Notes under the pieces: model-generated | Database searches by the model: none | What the model was told of the DNA's origin: nothing | What the model saw: the letters and a program-made list of their open reading frames with translations, nothing else | In this document: positions 21,691 to 32,378 of the stretch, in pieces | Layout: the number at the start of each line of letters is the position of its first letter | How positions within the stretch are numbered: the first letter of the stretch is position 1 | Assembly: GCF_027943255.1 (NCBI RefSeq) | Contig: NC_072897.1 | Coordinates: 16,926,044-16,990,043 of the forward strand | DNA: 64,000 bases | Source of the DNA: Anastrepha obliqua | Lineage: Eukaryota > Arthropoda > Insecta > Diptera > Tephritidae | Direction: 5' to 3' | Program-made: the position numbers and the translations under genes

Positions 21691-22055
21691 ATGCAACTGT
21701 CACTTGGAGTGTTTCAGAGAAACATTCTGCGGAAGATTTTTGGACCTTTGCACGTTGGCGACGGCGAATATCGCAGGCGATGGTACGATGAGCTGTATGA
21801 ACTTTACGACGACATAGACAATCGCATAGCGAATAAAGATCCAGCGGCTACGTTGACTGGGTCATGTCGTCCGAATGGATACAAACGCTCTGGCTCTGAA
21901 TGTATTCGATGCGGTACCAGCTGGTGGTAGCAGAGGAAGAGGAAGGCCTCCTTTGCGTTGGAAAGACCTGGTGGAGAAGAACTTGGCTTTATTTGGTGTG
22001 TCCAACTCGGCCAAAGTCGCGTAAGCGGTTATCGCGCCAATTAAGAAGAAGAAAG
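21691..22055 (+). mobile_element. RTE-like LINE, 5'-truncated 3' end
   Basis: Starts in [20 protein letters not shown] and runs parallel to 52950-53338 of the longer copy, including YELYDDID and the [11 protein letters not shown] region in a shifted frame. The shared end CTCGGCCAAA...GCGCCAATTA is at 22006-22043, followed by AAGAAG repeats. 5' truncation is the normal outcome of LINE insertion. Confidence 0.82.
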
Positions 22056-22309
22056 AATGTTACCTCATGACATAGAAACTTGCACCAGTAATTTTGACTG
22101 GTACTGGTATAAGTGTCATGTTACATGTAGCAATAATTTTTACTGGTCTGGTAAATCTAGACTTTAAAATGCAATAAAAACAATTACTACATTAGTACAT
22201 CATAACTCAAAACAACAGAGCATTTTCCAACACATGTGATCTCTGGTAGTTGCGAATTCTACCAAGATGGAGGAACTCTATAATAGTTAATGATTATAAT
22301 ATTGTAATA
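22056..22309 (+). other. No gene recognised
   Basis: Contains an imperfect local repeat (TTTTGACTGGTACTGG and TTTTTACTGGTCTGG). No coding signal. Confidence 0.3.
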
Positions 22310-22472
22310 TACAGGGTGAACGATATGAAGTGTTACCAACTTCACACTGCTTGTATCTGTAAAACAGATCATGACATCAACGTCAAAATTGTTCTCATGA
22401 TACATTGATACGTTGTTTATAAGCCATCAAAAGCACTTGCGTGTCAGTTTTGTTGAATTTTTTTTTTCTGTG

Positions 22473-23731
22473 ATGGAATTCAAACGTAATAGTGTGATTG
22501 CGTTATATTTGGCTGGAAAATCACAACCAGCCATTGTTCGTGAGCTCAGTCACGTAAAAGTGAATAAAATGTTTGTGTATCGCACTATAAAACGTTACAA
22601 TGAGACTGGTAGCATTGCAAAACGCTATGGAGGTGGACCAAAAAAAACCGCAACAACGCCAGAAATGGTTCGGAAAGTGAAGGCTCGATTTGAACGGAAT
22701 CCTTGTCGAAGTGGAAGAAAAATGGCCAAAGAACTGAAAATATCGCAAGACAGCATTCGACGCATATTGGAAAATGAGCTCACCGTCAAGGCTTACAAGT
22801 TCCAAAAAGCACACGATCTTTCACCCCAGCAAAAAAAGTTCGGTGCATAGAGCATAGGAGTTTTTGCGCTTGCACGAACGTGGCGAATTTCCTAACATTG
22901 TGTTTTCTGATGATAAAAATTTCCCAATTGAACAGTTCATAAACACTCAAAACGATCGTGTTTACTTGACCGAACGGTCATACGAGCATTTTATCCTACG
23001 TATGGCCACTCGAAGCAATTTCCCATCGCAACTAATGGTTTGGGCCGCAGTGACCACTGATGGACGCTCTCCAATCGTTTTTATCGTGCCTGGTGTCACA
23101 GTGAATGCGACTTATTATCGGGAAAATATTTTAGAAGCTGCTTTAGAGTCGTGGACACGCAAACACTTCGGTCGTAGACCATGGACGCCAGACGCAAATC
23201 CGATGGACTATTCCATCTGGTCCACTTTGGAGAGCAAGGTGAGGACTAAAAAATATGCCAGTATGGATGCGGCCGCCGTAGCCGAATGGGTTGGTGCGTG
23301 ATCACCATTCGGAATTCACTGAGAGGTCGTTGGTTCGAATCTCGGTGAAAGCAAAATTAATAAAAACATTTTTCTAATAGCGGTCGCCCCTCGGCAGGCA
23401 ATGGCAAACCTCCGAGTGTATTTCTGCCATGAAAAAGCTCCTCATAAAAATATCTGCCGTTCGGAGTCGGCTTGAAACTGTAGGTCCCTCCATTTGTGGA
23501 ACAACACCAAGACGCACACCACAAATAGGAGGAGGAGCTCGGCCAAACACCTAACAGAAGTGTACGCGCCAATTATTTATTTATTTTTTATTTATGGATG
23601 CGCTGAAAAAAGCGATTATACGAGAATGGGCCAAAATACCTCAAGATCACATTCGTGCAGCGTGCAACTCATTTTTTGACCGTTTGAAGGCTATAATCAA
23701 GGCAAAAGGTGGTCATATCGAACTAAAGTGA
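22473..23731 (+). pseudogene. maT-type transposase, three disabling lesions
   Basis: The ATG at 22473 opens a helix-turn-helix half (MEFKRNSVIALYLAGKS, SQDSIRRILENELTVKAYKF). A frame break lies at about 22847-22864. The catalytic part then has NIVFSDDKNF with the first Asp and RSPIVFIVPGV. It jumps from HFGRRPWT straight to [11 protein letters not shown], so the block with the second Asp is deleted; the third Asp (PMD) remains. After the SINE the C-terminus finishes with KAIIREWAKIPQDHIRAAC and GGHIELK. Relatives with the second Asp suggest a DD37D spacing. Confidence 0.78.
23272..23592 (+). repeat. tRNA-derived SINE, copy 4, with 10-bp target duplication
   Basis: Flanked on both sides by TATGGATGCG (23262-23271 and 23593-23602), the direct repeat left by target-primed reverse transcription. 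The transposase text is continuous if the SINE and one repeat are ignored. The head has box A TAGCCGAATGGG and box B GGTTCGAATCT. The tail reads GTGTACGCGCCAATTATTTA with a TTTA-type run instead of TA. Confidence 0.95.
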
Positions 23732-23884
23732 ATATATGTTGAAATTGTAATCATTTTTGAACAATTTTGTCTTTGAAATCAATAAAAACTAATTTACACA
23801 AAAAAACTATGGTGTTTTGAATAGGTAACACTTCATATCGTTCACCCAGTACATAATAATAATTATAATTATTATAATAATATA

Positions 23885-25550
23885 TACACTTAGCCCACAA
23901 AGTCTGCGTTCACCTCACTAAATATTATATGTTATATTAATATACAGCACTTATGTATTTTACAAAACAATGCTTTTCGTTTATTTATTCTCTACATATT
24001 CAGTTGCAAAACTGTGAAAAAATTGTTCAGATTCGTGCATGCATATGCGAGATAACGGCATTTGAATGTCGCGACAACTAAATACAACCGCCAAAAAGTC
24101 TGCGTTCAGTTTATTTGTTTAAATGATACCGTTAGTTTTAAGAATGCTTCTTGCTTTTTATTGCGCAGTTTTTATTATTTGCATATTAGTCAGTTGTTTA
24201 ACGCACCCAATGCTGCATCTTGTTTACGGAAAGGATTAATTTTTAAGCATGGAGTCAAAAGGAAAAGAAATTAGTGTTGGAGAAAGAAAAATAATTATCA
24301 AATTATGGAAAGAAGGAAAATCCTTTCGAAAAATAGGCCAAACTGTTGGAAGAACGTATTCCTCTGTACAACGCGTTATAAATAATTTTAAAGCAACTGG
24401 GATTTTAACATCTAAGCCGAGAAATGGTCGTCCAAAAAAATTATCTTTTCGAGAAGAACGCAAAATAATATGCATGGCGAAGACAAATCCGCGAACTACG
24501 TCCACAAAAATTGTTGAAAACGTGCAACAGACGTTCAATAAAAAAATTTGTGCGGAAACTGCAAGAAAAATTTTACATAAAGCTGGGTATCATGGTAGGG
24601 TAGCCCGTAAAAAACCATACATTTCACATGTCAATCGGCGTAAACGTATTGAGTTCGCTAACGCCTATATAAATAAGTCTCCAGAGTTCTGGAAACAAGT
24701 TATATTTTCAGATGAAAGTAAGTATTGCATTTTCGGCATTAAAGGACGTCAAATTGTTTGGCGGAAACCAGGAACAGCGCTGGAAAAACAAAACCTTGTA
24801 GGCACTGTCAAGCATGGTGGTGGTGGCATTATGATGTGGGGTTGTATGGCAGCTGCTGGTGTGGGTAAACTGAGCTTTATTGAATCCACAATGGATAGGT
24901 GGGGGTATCTTAATATTTTAAAACAAAATTTAAAGCAAAGTGCAGAAAATCTTGGATTGTCATCAACGTTTTGGTTTCAACAAGACAATGACCCAAAGCA
25001 CACAGCGGAGGTTGTACGACTTTGGCTATTGTATAATGCTCCAAGACAGCTTAAAACGCCCCCCCAATCACCCGACCTCAACCCCATAGAGCACCTTTGG
25101 GATTTACTAGAGAAAAAAATACGACAGCATGTAATAACTAGTAAAGAGTCCTTACGAAATGTTCTGCAGACAGAATGGGAGAAAATTACAACAGAAGAGA
25201 CAGAGAAGTTGGTATATTCGATGCCAAACCGATTGGCGGAAGTTTTAAAACTACGGGGCTACCCAACTAGATATTAATTTTCTTTTTAAGATAATATTTT
25301 TCATATTTTTCATACTTGATGTAAAACTGAACGCAGACTTTTTGGTTATTTATTTCTTTTGTTATGGCACTTATGTCACGTTATATCAATATCGAGAAGA
25401 TTAATATAATTATTGTTTCTGTTATTTAAACTTAAGAAAATAAGGAATAAACTTATGGCAATAATTTGATTTGAATTATAGATTTATGTTTTATTTTCAC
25501 ATTACACGCAAAAAGTCTAAGGTGAACGCAGACTTTGTGGGCTAAGTGTA
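23885..25550 (+). mobile_element. Complete Tc1-like transposon with IR/DR ends
   Basis: TA-flanked. The outer ends match as inverted repeats starting CACTTAGCCCACAAAGTCTG. Each end carries a second copy of the AAAGTCTGCGTTCA core further in (24092-24113 and 25323-25346), so the element has about 230-bp ends with paired transposase-binding repeats, the IR/DR layout of S, Paris and Minos-type elements. The ends and the gene between them are undamaged as far as I can see. Confidence 0.92.
24249..25277 (+). CDS. Tc1-family transposase, apparently intact
   Basis: 342 residues from an ATG at 24249 to a TAA. The N-terminus carries two helix-turn-helix parts (IKLWKEGKSFRKIGQTVGRT; NGRPKKLSFREERKIICM, with a GRPKK hook). 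Catalytic residues: Asp in VIFSDESKYC, Asp in WFQQDNDPKHT, Glu in SPDLNPIEHLWDLL, with 34 residues between the last two (DD34E). The GGGGIMMWGC glycine box is also present. Length equals the family norm of about 340. No stop or frameshift is seen, so the protein could be active. It would bind the repeats at 23887, 24092, 25323 and 25520. Confidence 0.93.
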   Translation: MESKGKEISVGERKIIIKLWKEGKSFRKIGQTVGRTYSSVQRVINNFKATGILTSKPRNGRPKKLSFREERKIICMAKTNPRTTSTKIVENVQQTFNKKICAETARKILHKAGYHGRVARKKPYISHVNRRKRIEFANAYINKSPEFWKQVIFSDESKYCIFGIKGRQIVWRKPGTALEKQNLVGTVKHGGGGIMMWGCMAAAGVGKLSFIESTMDRWGYLNILKQNLKQSAENLGLSSTFWFQQDNDPKHTAEVVRLWLLYNAPRQLKTPPQSPDLNPIEHLWDLLEKKIRQHVITSKESLRNVLQTEWEKITTEETEKLVYSMPNRLAEVLKLRGYPTRY

Positions 25551-25552
25551 TA

Positions 25553-25900
25553 TAATGCCATTCGAATCATGCCACCTATATTGCGAACGAACAATTTTAA
25601 CGAATGCCACGAGAAACCATAATAGGCCAGAAATATTTCTGATTGATAAATCTAATAAGATTGCTTATATAATTGATGTTGCGGTGCCCCTTACCAAGAA
25701 CATGCAGAAAAGATATAAAAATATTCTGTCCTAGTTCAAACGCCCGTGAAGGCTAAGAAAGGTGGACATACTACCAATTATCATCTCAGCTCATGGACTC
25801 GTGCATAAAAACTTAGCAGATAACCTTAAAACTCTTCAACTCTCAGAATCTCTAATTTTCGATATGAAAGAAACCAAATTTACTCAATTCCTGTCATATA
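25553..25900 (+). pseudogene. R4/Dong-like LINE, C-terminal nuclease domain
   Basis: NRPEIFLIDKSNKIAYIIDV, AVPLTKNMQKRYK and, after a stop, ILPIIISAHGLVHKNLADNL follow the restriction-like endonuclease pattern seen at 16240 and 33780. It begins right at the Tc1 element's right TA. Confidence 0.62.
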
Positions 25901-26416
25901 GTCCGAATCTTTTTACAGTAAACGTTTTATTGTTTGCAAAACTGTCAACTATTTTATATAATATTTATAACTATATACAGTGAGTGCCATGTCAAAATTT
26001 TACAAAAACTTACATTTTCTTTTTCAACTTCTTTATTTTTCATAAATTATAGATACAAGCCAACAAAAAAACGTAAACATATTTCATTAATAAAATTAAG
26101 TTTTCAAAATTTACGAGAATGGAACAAAACACATGAAAAATGGCGCGCCACTCAAAGTGACCCAGTTATTTAAATTTAGTTATATACAGAAAAAAATCAT
26201 AAATTTCCTTAAAGCTAGTATTTTCTCGGATATCCTCTTTGATTTATTACCGATTTCCACCTATTAGGGATGGCACTCAATGTATTTATTTGAAACATTT
26301 TTTACCTTTTAGAATTATTGGCTTGCACCTAACATGGACAATTAATGTAAATTACTCCTTTTTTGGGATGCAACAAATAAACATTAATTATATAATAATA
26401 ATAATAGTTATAATAA
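25901..26416 (+). other. No gene recognised
   Basis: AT-rich, with short open stretches that have no recognisable content and an ATAATAATAATAG run at about 26390-26415. Confidence 0.3.
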
Positions 26417-26749
26417 TAAATAAAAAATAGTTTAAAAAAACTAAAAAACACGCTTTTATTGCCAATCGAACTAAAAAGTATAAAATAAATTTTAATGACA
26501 AAGAGACCTATAATGAAGTAATAGCAGATCGAACGATCAGTCATAGTCAACTACCTCAGAACAGAATTATAACAAAAATTAAGATACAAATAGAATAATT
26601 CAAATTAGAGTTAAAAGCGTGGGATGCTTGATATAGTAAATATTACAATCATTCTATTGGCAACTACCTATGTACAGAGGGTTATGAAAGTGAAGCAAAA
26701 TGCATCCCACGCTTTTAACTCTAATTTGAATTACTCTATTTGTATCTTA

Positions 26750-27873
26750 GGCCCCTATTATGAGTTACATTCGATCTTCGATATTCGTTGGTTGTCGAAG
26801 ATCGAAAATCGAATGTCAATTTGGTATTATAAGCGGTGCAACCCTATCGAAATTTTCGTTGTTTACCGAATTTAGAGTCGAATGCAATTTTGCTTTCGAT
26901 CGTGTAGCGTATTGTGGGAAAACTTGTTAAAGTGTAAGTTGTTTGCGATTATTTATGGTTTTATAGTAACCAAATAATAAATTTATACTAATTTTGTTAA
27001 TTTTATGCAGGTCGAAAGTCGTGAGTACCAAACAACAATTAGAAAGGCGAATACACAATTCGCAAAAGGGATTTGCACCAAAGTTCAAGCAGCAAAAAAA
27101 TGGGAGGAATTTACAACGGAGCTGAATTGCTTGGGACCACCAGTGAGAACGGCAGCAAAATGGATTAAGCTTAATAATGGTTTTTATTTGTCATGTTTAT
27201 AGAAATACATTTTTATTTTCCCTTGGTAGGTATGGGCTGAAATACGTAGAGGAACTGAAATACATATTTTTTTCGAATGACGAATAATTGAATAAAGAAA
27301 ATTTATAACAAAAATAAAACAGAAACTGTGGCGTAAAGGTTTCTATTTAATACTTTTTAGATTTTTTTTCTATAATATTCTCAAAATTTCATTTCTTATG
27401 TTTTCTACTTCTCTGTTATTTGACTCCACTTCAATATCTTCAGCATCATCGTACACAGTGGGTTGGGCAAGTCCTAGCATACCTTCATTGAAAATTCTAA
27501 ACTTACTCAGTGGAAGCCATTTCTAGGGAGCTGGATGCGCCCCTCAACTGTTTTCTACTTCTAACTAGTTCACTAATCTTTCATCGTCCGATGAATCGTC
27601 GAACCACAACTCCGTTGTACTCATTTTCACAAAAAATACTTTTTTTAACTTTTAAAAATGTTGTTAACAAAGAATTTCAACAAAATCGGTATTTCTTTTA
27701 TTTTGATTTGCTGTATCAGCTGAGAAAAATTATCTATTGTAAATGCGTCGAGCGATCGAAATTCACAATAGTCCTATTCTTCAACGAATGAGCACCATAA
27801 TACCAAATGAAAATTCGTTCGATCAGCACTTTCGACTACAGTCGAAGATCGAATGTTGCTCATAATAAGGGGC
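26750..27873 (+). mobile_element. PIF/Harbinger-like element with TTA duplication
   Basis: Flanked by TTA (26747-26749 and 27874-27876), the typical 3-bp duplication of this superfamily. The ends are inverted repeats: GGCCCCTATTATGAG at the left, GCCCCTTATTATGAG as complement of the right, both followed by ACATTCGATCTTCGA. It is too short for a transposase and holds only a piece of a DNA-binding protein, so it looks non-autonomous. Confidence 0.78.
27005..27260 (+). pseudogene. Zeste-like Myb/SANT domain fragment
   Basis: AAKKWEEFTTELNCLGPPVR then TAAKWIK is the Myb-like DNA-binding region shared by zeste and the second protein of many Harbinger elements. After about 60 bases that look like an intron ending TTGGTAG, the text VWAEIRRGTE continues the same domain. 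The remainder is missing. This supports the Harbinger call. Confidence 0.58.
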
Positions 27874-28234
27874 TTAATTTTTGTTATAATTCTGTTCTGA
27901 GGTAGTTGATTATGACTGATCGTTCGATTTGCTATTACTTCATTATAGGTCTCTTTGTCATTAAAATTTATTTTATACTTTTTAGTTCGATTGGCAATAA
28001 AAGCGTGTTTTTTAGTTTTTTTAAACTATTTTTTATTTTCTACTTTTTAGTTCGATTAGCAAAAAAGCGTGTTTTTTAGTTTTTTTTTTTAAACTATTTT
28101 TTATTATGAATGAAAATTATTGTTATCATTGCAGTCAGTGAATTAATGATTCGATATATTCGTGTTATATTTAATTCCTTTCTTATCGACTGTGAGTCTA
28201 AAGCAATGCAGTTATCGGCCGTGATAAAGAAGTA

Positions 28235-28860
28235 ATCGGCATGAAGAACTTATTTCGTGGAGGGAGCCTGAGAAACGGCTACCCCACTCCATTGGCCAGT
28301 TTTTTTCGATTTTCGTGGTGTGGTGTACTATGAATTCCTTCCACCTGGCCAAACTGTTAATAAGGAATATTATTTGAGCGTTATGCGTCGTTTACGTGAA
28401 GCAATTCGTCTAAAAAGACCAGAATTATGGGCCAACAACTCTTGGTTTTTGCATCACGATAATGCACTGTCTCACACTGCACTCGTTCTTCGTGACCATT
28501 TCTCCAAAAATTCTACGCATATCGTTCCGCAACCACCGTATTCGCCTGATTTGGCTCCGTGTGACTTCTGGCTATTCCCAAAACTCAAGAGACCACTCCG
28601 GGGAGCGCGTTTCGAGTCGATTGAGGAGATAAAATCTGAATCGAAGAAGGTGCTGATGGCTATACCGGAATGGACTATTTGGCATGTTTCGGGGATTGGA
28701 AAAATCGTTGGCATAAGTGTATTTCATCGAGAGGGGATTGTTTTGAAGGGGATGAAATTGATTTACAAGAATGAATCAAGACTTTTCATTTTACAACCAA
28801 ATTCACCTTACTTTTTGCCCAGAGGTAAAAAAAAAAAATATTAATCCTGGCAATCCTAAT
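28235..28860 (+). pseudogene. Irritans-type mariner transposase, C-terminal two thirds
   Basis: VVYYEFLPPGQTVNKEYYL, MRRLREAIRLKRPELW, WFLHHDNALSHTALVL with the second Asp, and [19 protein letters not shown] with the third. The C-terminus (WTIWHVSGIGKIVG) is out of frame. The first Asp region is missing. One open frame of 174 residues covers most of it. Confidence 0.78.
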
Positions 28861-28926
28861 AAGGATAATGGAAAACTTTTATTAAATTATTATAGAAGCC
28901 AGTGAAAATTAAGCTCAAAGATTCTG

Positions 28927-28928
<2 letters not shown>

Positions 28929-28957
<29 letters not shown>

Positions 28958-28963
28958 CATACA
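28929..28963 (+). repeat. (ACAT)n microsatellite
   Basis: About nine perfect units of a four-base ACAT repeat. Confidence 0.95.
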
Positions 28964-29588
28964 ACCCGACCTAATAAAAGTGTGTTAAAAACGCTACAAA
29001 TATAATTGAAATTATAAGCAATTACATTTTACCACCTTATTTACATAATAATTCAACAATATAAGACATCGACACATACATATGTATATAGTATATCTGC
29101 AATAACCACAATAATAATCAGTAAACAGCAACCCCTACCATAAAATAACCTCATCCTCTGCGCAAACCAAAATGGCAAGCCCGGATTGAGAACAAAATAA
29201 ATAACTTGAGAAAAGATCAAGTAATATAATTAAACATTTAGAAATCTTAAAACAAAAACACAAGAAACCATTAGTAGATTAGTAGTATTTTCGACACCCA
29301 AAAACAAAAACTTAAAGACAAAGACAGAAACTTAAAAAACTATACAAAATAAAAACTTCTACAATTAGTAACAAAATATATACACATCTTTCCCGCTAGA
29401 ACATTTAACAAATGAACAGAAGGGGTGAAAAAAAGACAGTAGAGTATGTAAAGGGAAATTAATAATAGATACAGTAGTAATGAAACAAACACTACCCAAA
29501 TGCGCAATCTACACCCCTGCTACATAGGCTATCAAAAAGCTTTCGATTCAGTGCCCCGTAGTTGGCTTCTGAAGGTGTTACAAATATA

Positions 29589-30867
29589 AGGTTGTCAAAA
29601 AAGTCTTGCGGTATTTTTATTGAATTTTCAATTGTCCATAAAATTGGTTATAATAATGCGATTTAAGTCAAATATGCGCCGTTTTGTTCGATGACGAGTT
29701 CCCAACGAGATGCCAACTTCATAATGCCCCTCTTATAGAAGCTCGCTTCCTTATTGTCAAAAAACTCGGAGAGCCAATTTTCACAGCACTCTCTTGTGGA
29801 CAACTTCCAACTACCAAGCTCGTTCGCCATGGACAGAAATAGGTGGTAATCACTTGGTGCGAGATCCGGACTATACGGTGGATGCAAAAGAACCTCCCAT
29901 CCGAGCTCCCGGAGCTTCTCGCGCGTCACCAAAGATGTGTGTGGCCTGGCATTGTCCTGATGGAAGACAATTCGGCCTCTGTTGATTAAAGATGGCCTCT
30001 TCTGCATGAGTGCTGCATTCAAGCGGTCCAGTTGTTGGCAGTACAGGTCCGAATTGAGCGTTCGGCCATAGGGGAGCAGCTCATAGTGGATGATTCCCTG
30101 CCAATCCCACCAAACACACAGAAGAACCTTCCTGGCCGTCAATCCAGGCTTGGCCACCGTCTGGGCAGCTTCACCGCTTTTCGGCCACGACCGTTTGCAC
30201 TTCACGTTGTCGTAAGTGACCCACTTTTCATCGCCAGTCACCATCCGCTTCAAAAAGGGTCGATTTTGTTGCGATTCAGAAGCGATTCGCATGCATCCAT
30301 ACGGGCAAAAATGTTTTCTTCCGTCAAGTCGTGTGGCACCCATACATCGAGCTTCTTTTTGAATCCAAGCTTCTTCAAATGGTTTATAACGGTTTGATGA
30401 CTCATGCCCAGCTCTTGGCCGATGCTACGGCTGCTACTATACCGGTCTCTTTCGATCAATTCAGCGATTTTATCGCAATTTTTGACGACAGGCCTTCCGG
30501 ACCGTGGCGCATCTTCGATCACCTCTGCATCAGAACGAAAACGTTGAAACCATCGTTGTGCGGGGGAAATGGAAACTGTATCGGGTCCATAAACTGCACA
30601 AATTTTATTGGCAGCATAAGATGCATTTTTGCCTTTATCGTAGTAGTACTGTAAAATACGCCGTATTTTCTCTTTATTTTGCTCTATGGTTGCGACGCTA
30701 TAACTCACGAATGACTAAAAGCAAACAACAATTAATCAAACACGTGTTAGCACGTGAAAAGAGCTTTCGAAAAAGCTCTAGGGTGAACCGATGCGACGAA
30801 TACAACTAGAACTACGCGCTTGCAAAGACAAGCTTGCGGAAATACCGCAAGACTTTTTTGACAACCT
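29589..30867 (-). mobile_element. Mellifera-type mariner, near complete
   Basis: TA-flanked, with perfect inverted repeats of at least 28 bases (AGGTTGTCAAAAAAGTCTTG at each end). The transposase lies on the minus strand in two overlapping frames (30250-30708 and 29663-30343). It interrupts the R4-like RT. Confidence 0.92.
29663..30708 (-). pseudogene. Mellifera-subfamily mariner transposase, frameshifted
   Basis: N-terminal half: RRILQYYYDKGKNASYAANK, SIGQELGMSHQTVINHLKKL and the WVPHDL linker. Catalytic half: MVTGDEKWVTYD (first Asp), RIVFHQDNARPHTSLVT (second), [16 protein letters not shown] (third), spacing DD34D. Two defects are seen. The reading frame starts with GTG where Met is expected (30706-30708), and a single-base change in a T run at about 30255 splits the frame before the first Asp. 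Otherwise full length. Confidence 0.87.
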
Positions 30868-31520
30868 ATATTATATCATATTATATTATATTATCCTATT
30901 TGGACTAAACAGAACCCTTATCCCATGACAGATAATACTCCCAAAACATTTACATTATTTAACAACTACCATGTATAAGTAGAAAACGAGCATACTCTTA
31001 ACCCCACCATTGAATGCAATAATAACAGAATAAATGCTCATACGAAGAGCCATATTTCAGGGAGATTCTTTAAGCACCCTATGGTTTTGTCTCAGTCTAA
31101 ACCCCTTGTCTAACACACTTACCAACGCAACATATGGATTTAATATTAAACACGAAATAGCATCAGAACATATATAAACCAATTCTTATTTACATATGAA
31201 CGACAGTTAACTATACACATACGTAAACACAGTTCCACTTAAAGAACTACTCAACAGATATAAGAATGCAATGTGGAATTAGCAAATGTAAAACACAATA
31301 CGTAGAGAGAGGAAGGTGGCACAACCAGAAACAATTGGTAATCAAACCATGAACAATTTACAAGAAAATTAAACCGATAAATATTTGGGATTTCAACAAA
31401 GCACCAAACTAGACCACACACCTATTAAAAAACAACTAGCAACACAATGTAAAAAACGCCTCAAATAAATCCTTAAAACATATTTGAATTCCAAAAATCG
31501 TACCAAAGCCATAAATACAT

Positions 31521-32378
31521 ACGACGCTTCGCAGTTGGTAAAAAATTTTCTTTTTGCAGCGCAGTACCGCTCTTACGTCACACTAGTTTTCTTCCTTTAA
31601 AGCCAAATATGCCATATTTGCTTTCATTCGAAAATAGAGCATGTTCCCAAAATTTTAGAGGCTTGTCAACATAATAGTTTGCAAAATCCATGCATTTTTT
31701 TTTTGTTGATTTCGGATATTTACGGTTTCCTACGAGCTACACGTCCGCGATACCCATCTTCTTTAAGTATTTTACGTACAGTATCGTCGTGCACATGCTT
31801 GCCAAAGAAATTTAAAATGTTTTTACATATTTGAGAAGCTATAATTCGATACTTTTTTTTCACTGATTGCATTATGGTTCGTTTCTCACGTACGGTCAGC
31901 TTGCCAGGTCGACCAGAACGTGGCTTTGACACAATTGAACCAGTTGTATTGTATGCTTACACGACATACTGCAGTGATCAGTGACTTCTTTCTATGATTT
32001 ACTCAATTTCGCGAAAAGATTTGCCTTCATTTCTAAGCTTCAAGATAATAAGTTTTGAGGGCCATCGCTATTTCTTACACACAAAAATTTAAAATAACTC
32101 CAAAGTAATGCAGTCACAGCAAAATCAATTACAAACTGAAATAAAACCGTTATTGAATATAAATATGCCACTGCATACTACGGGGAATCCCTGTTTTCAT
32201 GTGTACGGAAACTTTTTCTGCTTCGTTGAAGATGTACTTAGGGAAAAATGTATAGAAATTGTAGGAAATTTACTTACTAAACCTTTCTCATAAAAGTTTA
32301 AAATGTTTAAGTTTTTTTACAATGAATTTATTAATATGTTCCTTTCATTTCTTTGTACGGATACTTTTTCTGGCAAGA
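31521..32378 (-). pseudogene. Tc1-like relic inside the R4-like LINE
   Basis: Minus strand: KLRNEGKSFREIE (first helix-turn-helix, about 32010-32050), then KPRSGRPGKLTVREKRTIM, DTVRKILKEDGYRGRVARRK, and frameshifted pieces of the first catalytic region (SNESKYGIFGFKG). The right end shows two direct copies of GTACGGA(A/T)ACTTTTTCTG (32199 and 32357), the IR/DR style. The left end is not clear. The R4 text continues on either side. Confidence 0.65.

Larger units (their letters stand above)
22310..23851 (+). mobile_element. maT-type (DD37D) transposon with SINE inside
   Basis: TA-flanked inverted repeats: ACAGGGTGAACGATATGAAG at 22311 and its complement ending at 23849, giving at least 23 matching bases (GTGAACGATATGAAGTGTTACC). 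Between them lies one transposase gene split by a SINE at 23272-23592. Element length without the SINE and its duplication is about 1.2 kb. Confidence 0.87.
26417..28036. mobile_element. Foldback element of about 500 bp, split by a Harbinger
   Basis: The left arm (about 26417-26628) and right arm (about 26704-26749 plus 27877-28036) are near-perfect inverted copies of about 210 bases: AACACGCTTTTATTGCCAAT, GACCTATAATGAAGTAATAG, ACTACCTCAGAACAGAATTA, AGTTAAAAGCGTGGGATGC. The loop is about 75 bases. The right arm is interrupted at TTA by the element at 26750-27873. The outer 65 bases of the right end are repeated once more at 28042-28107. Confidence 0.85.

Noticed and set aside
23850..23886. 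AT-rich palindrome between two transposons as an origin
   Set aside because: Short TA-rich spacer; no supporting structure.
28929..28963. CRISPR-like or regulatory repeat
   Set aside because: A plain four-base microsatellite without spacers.
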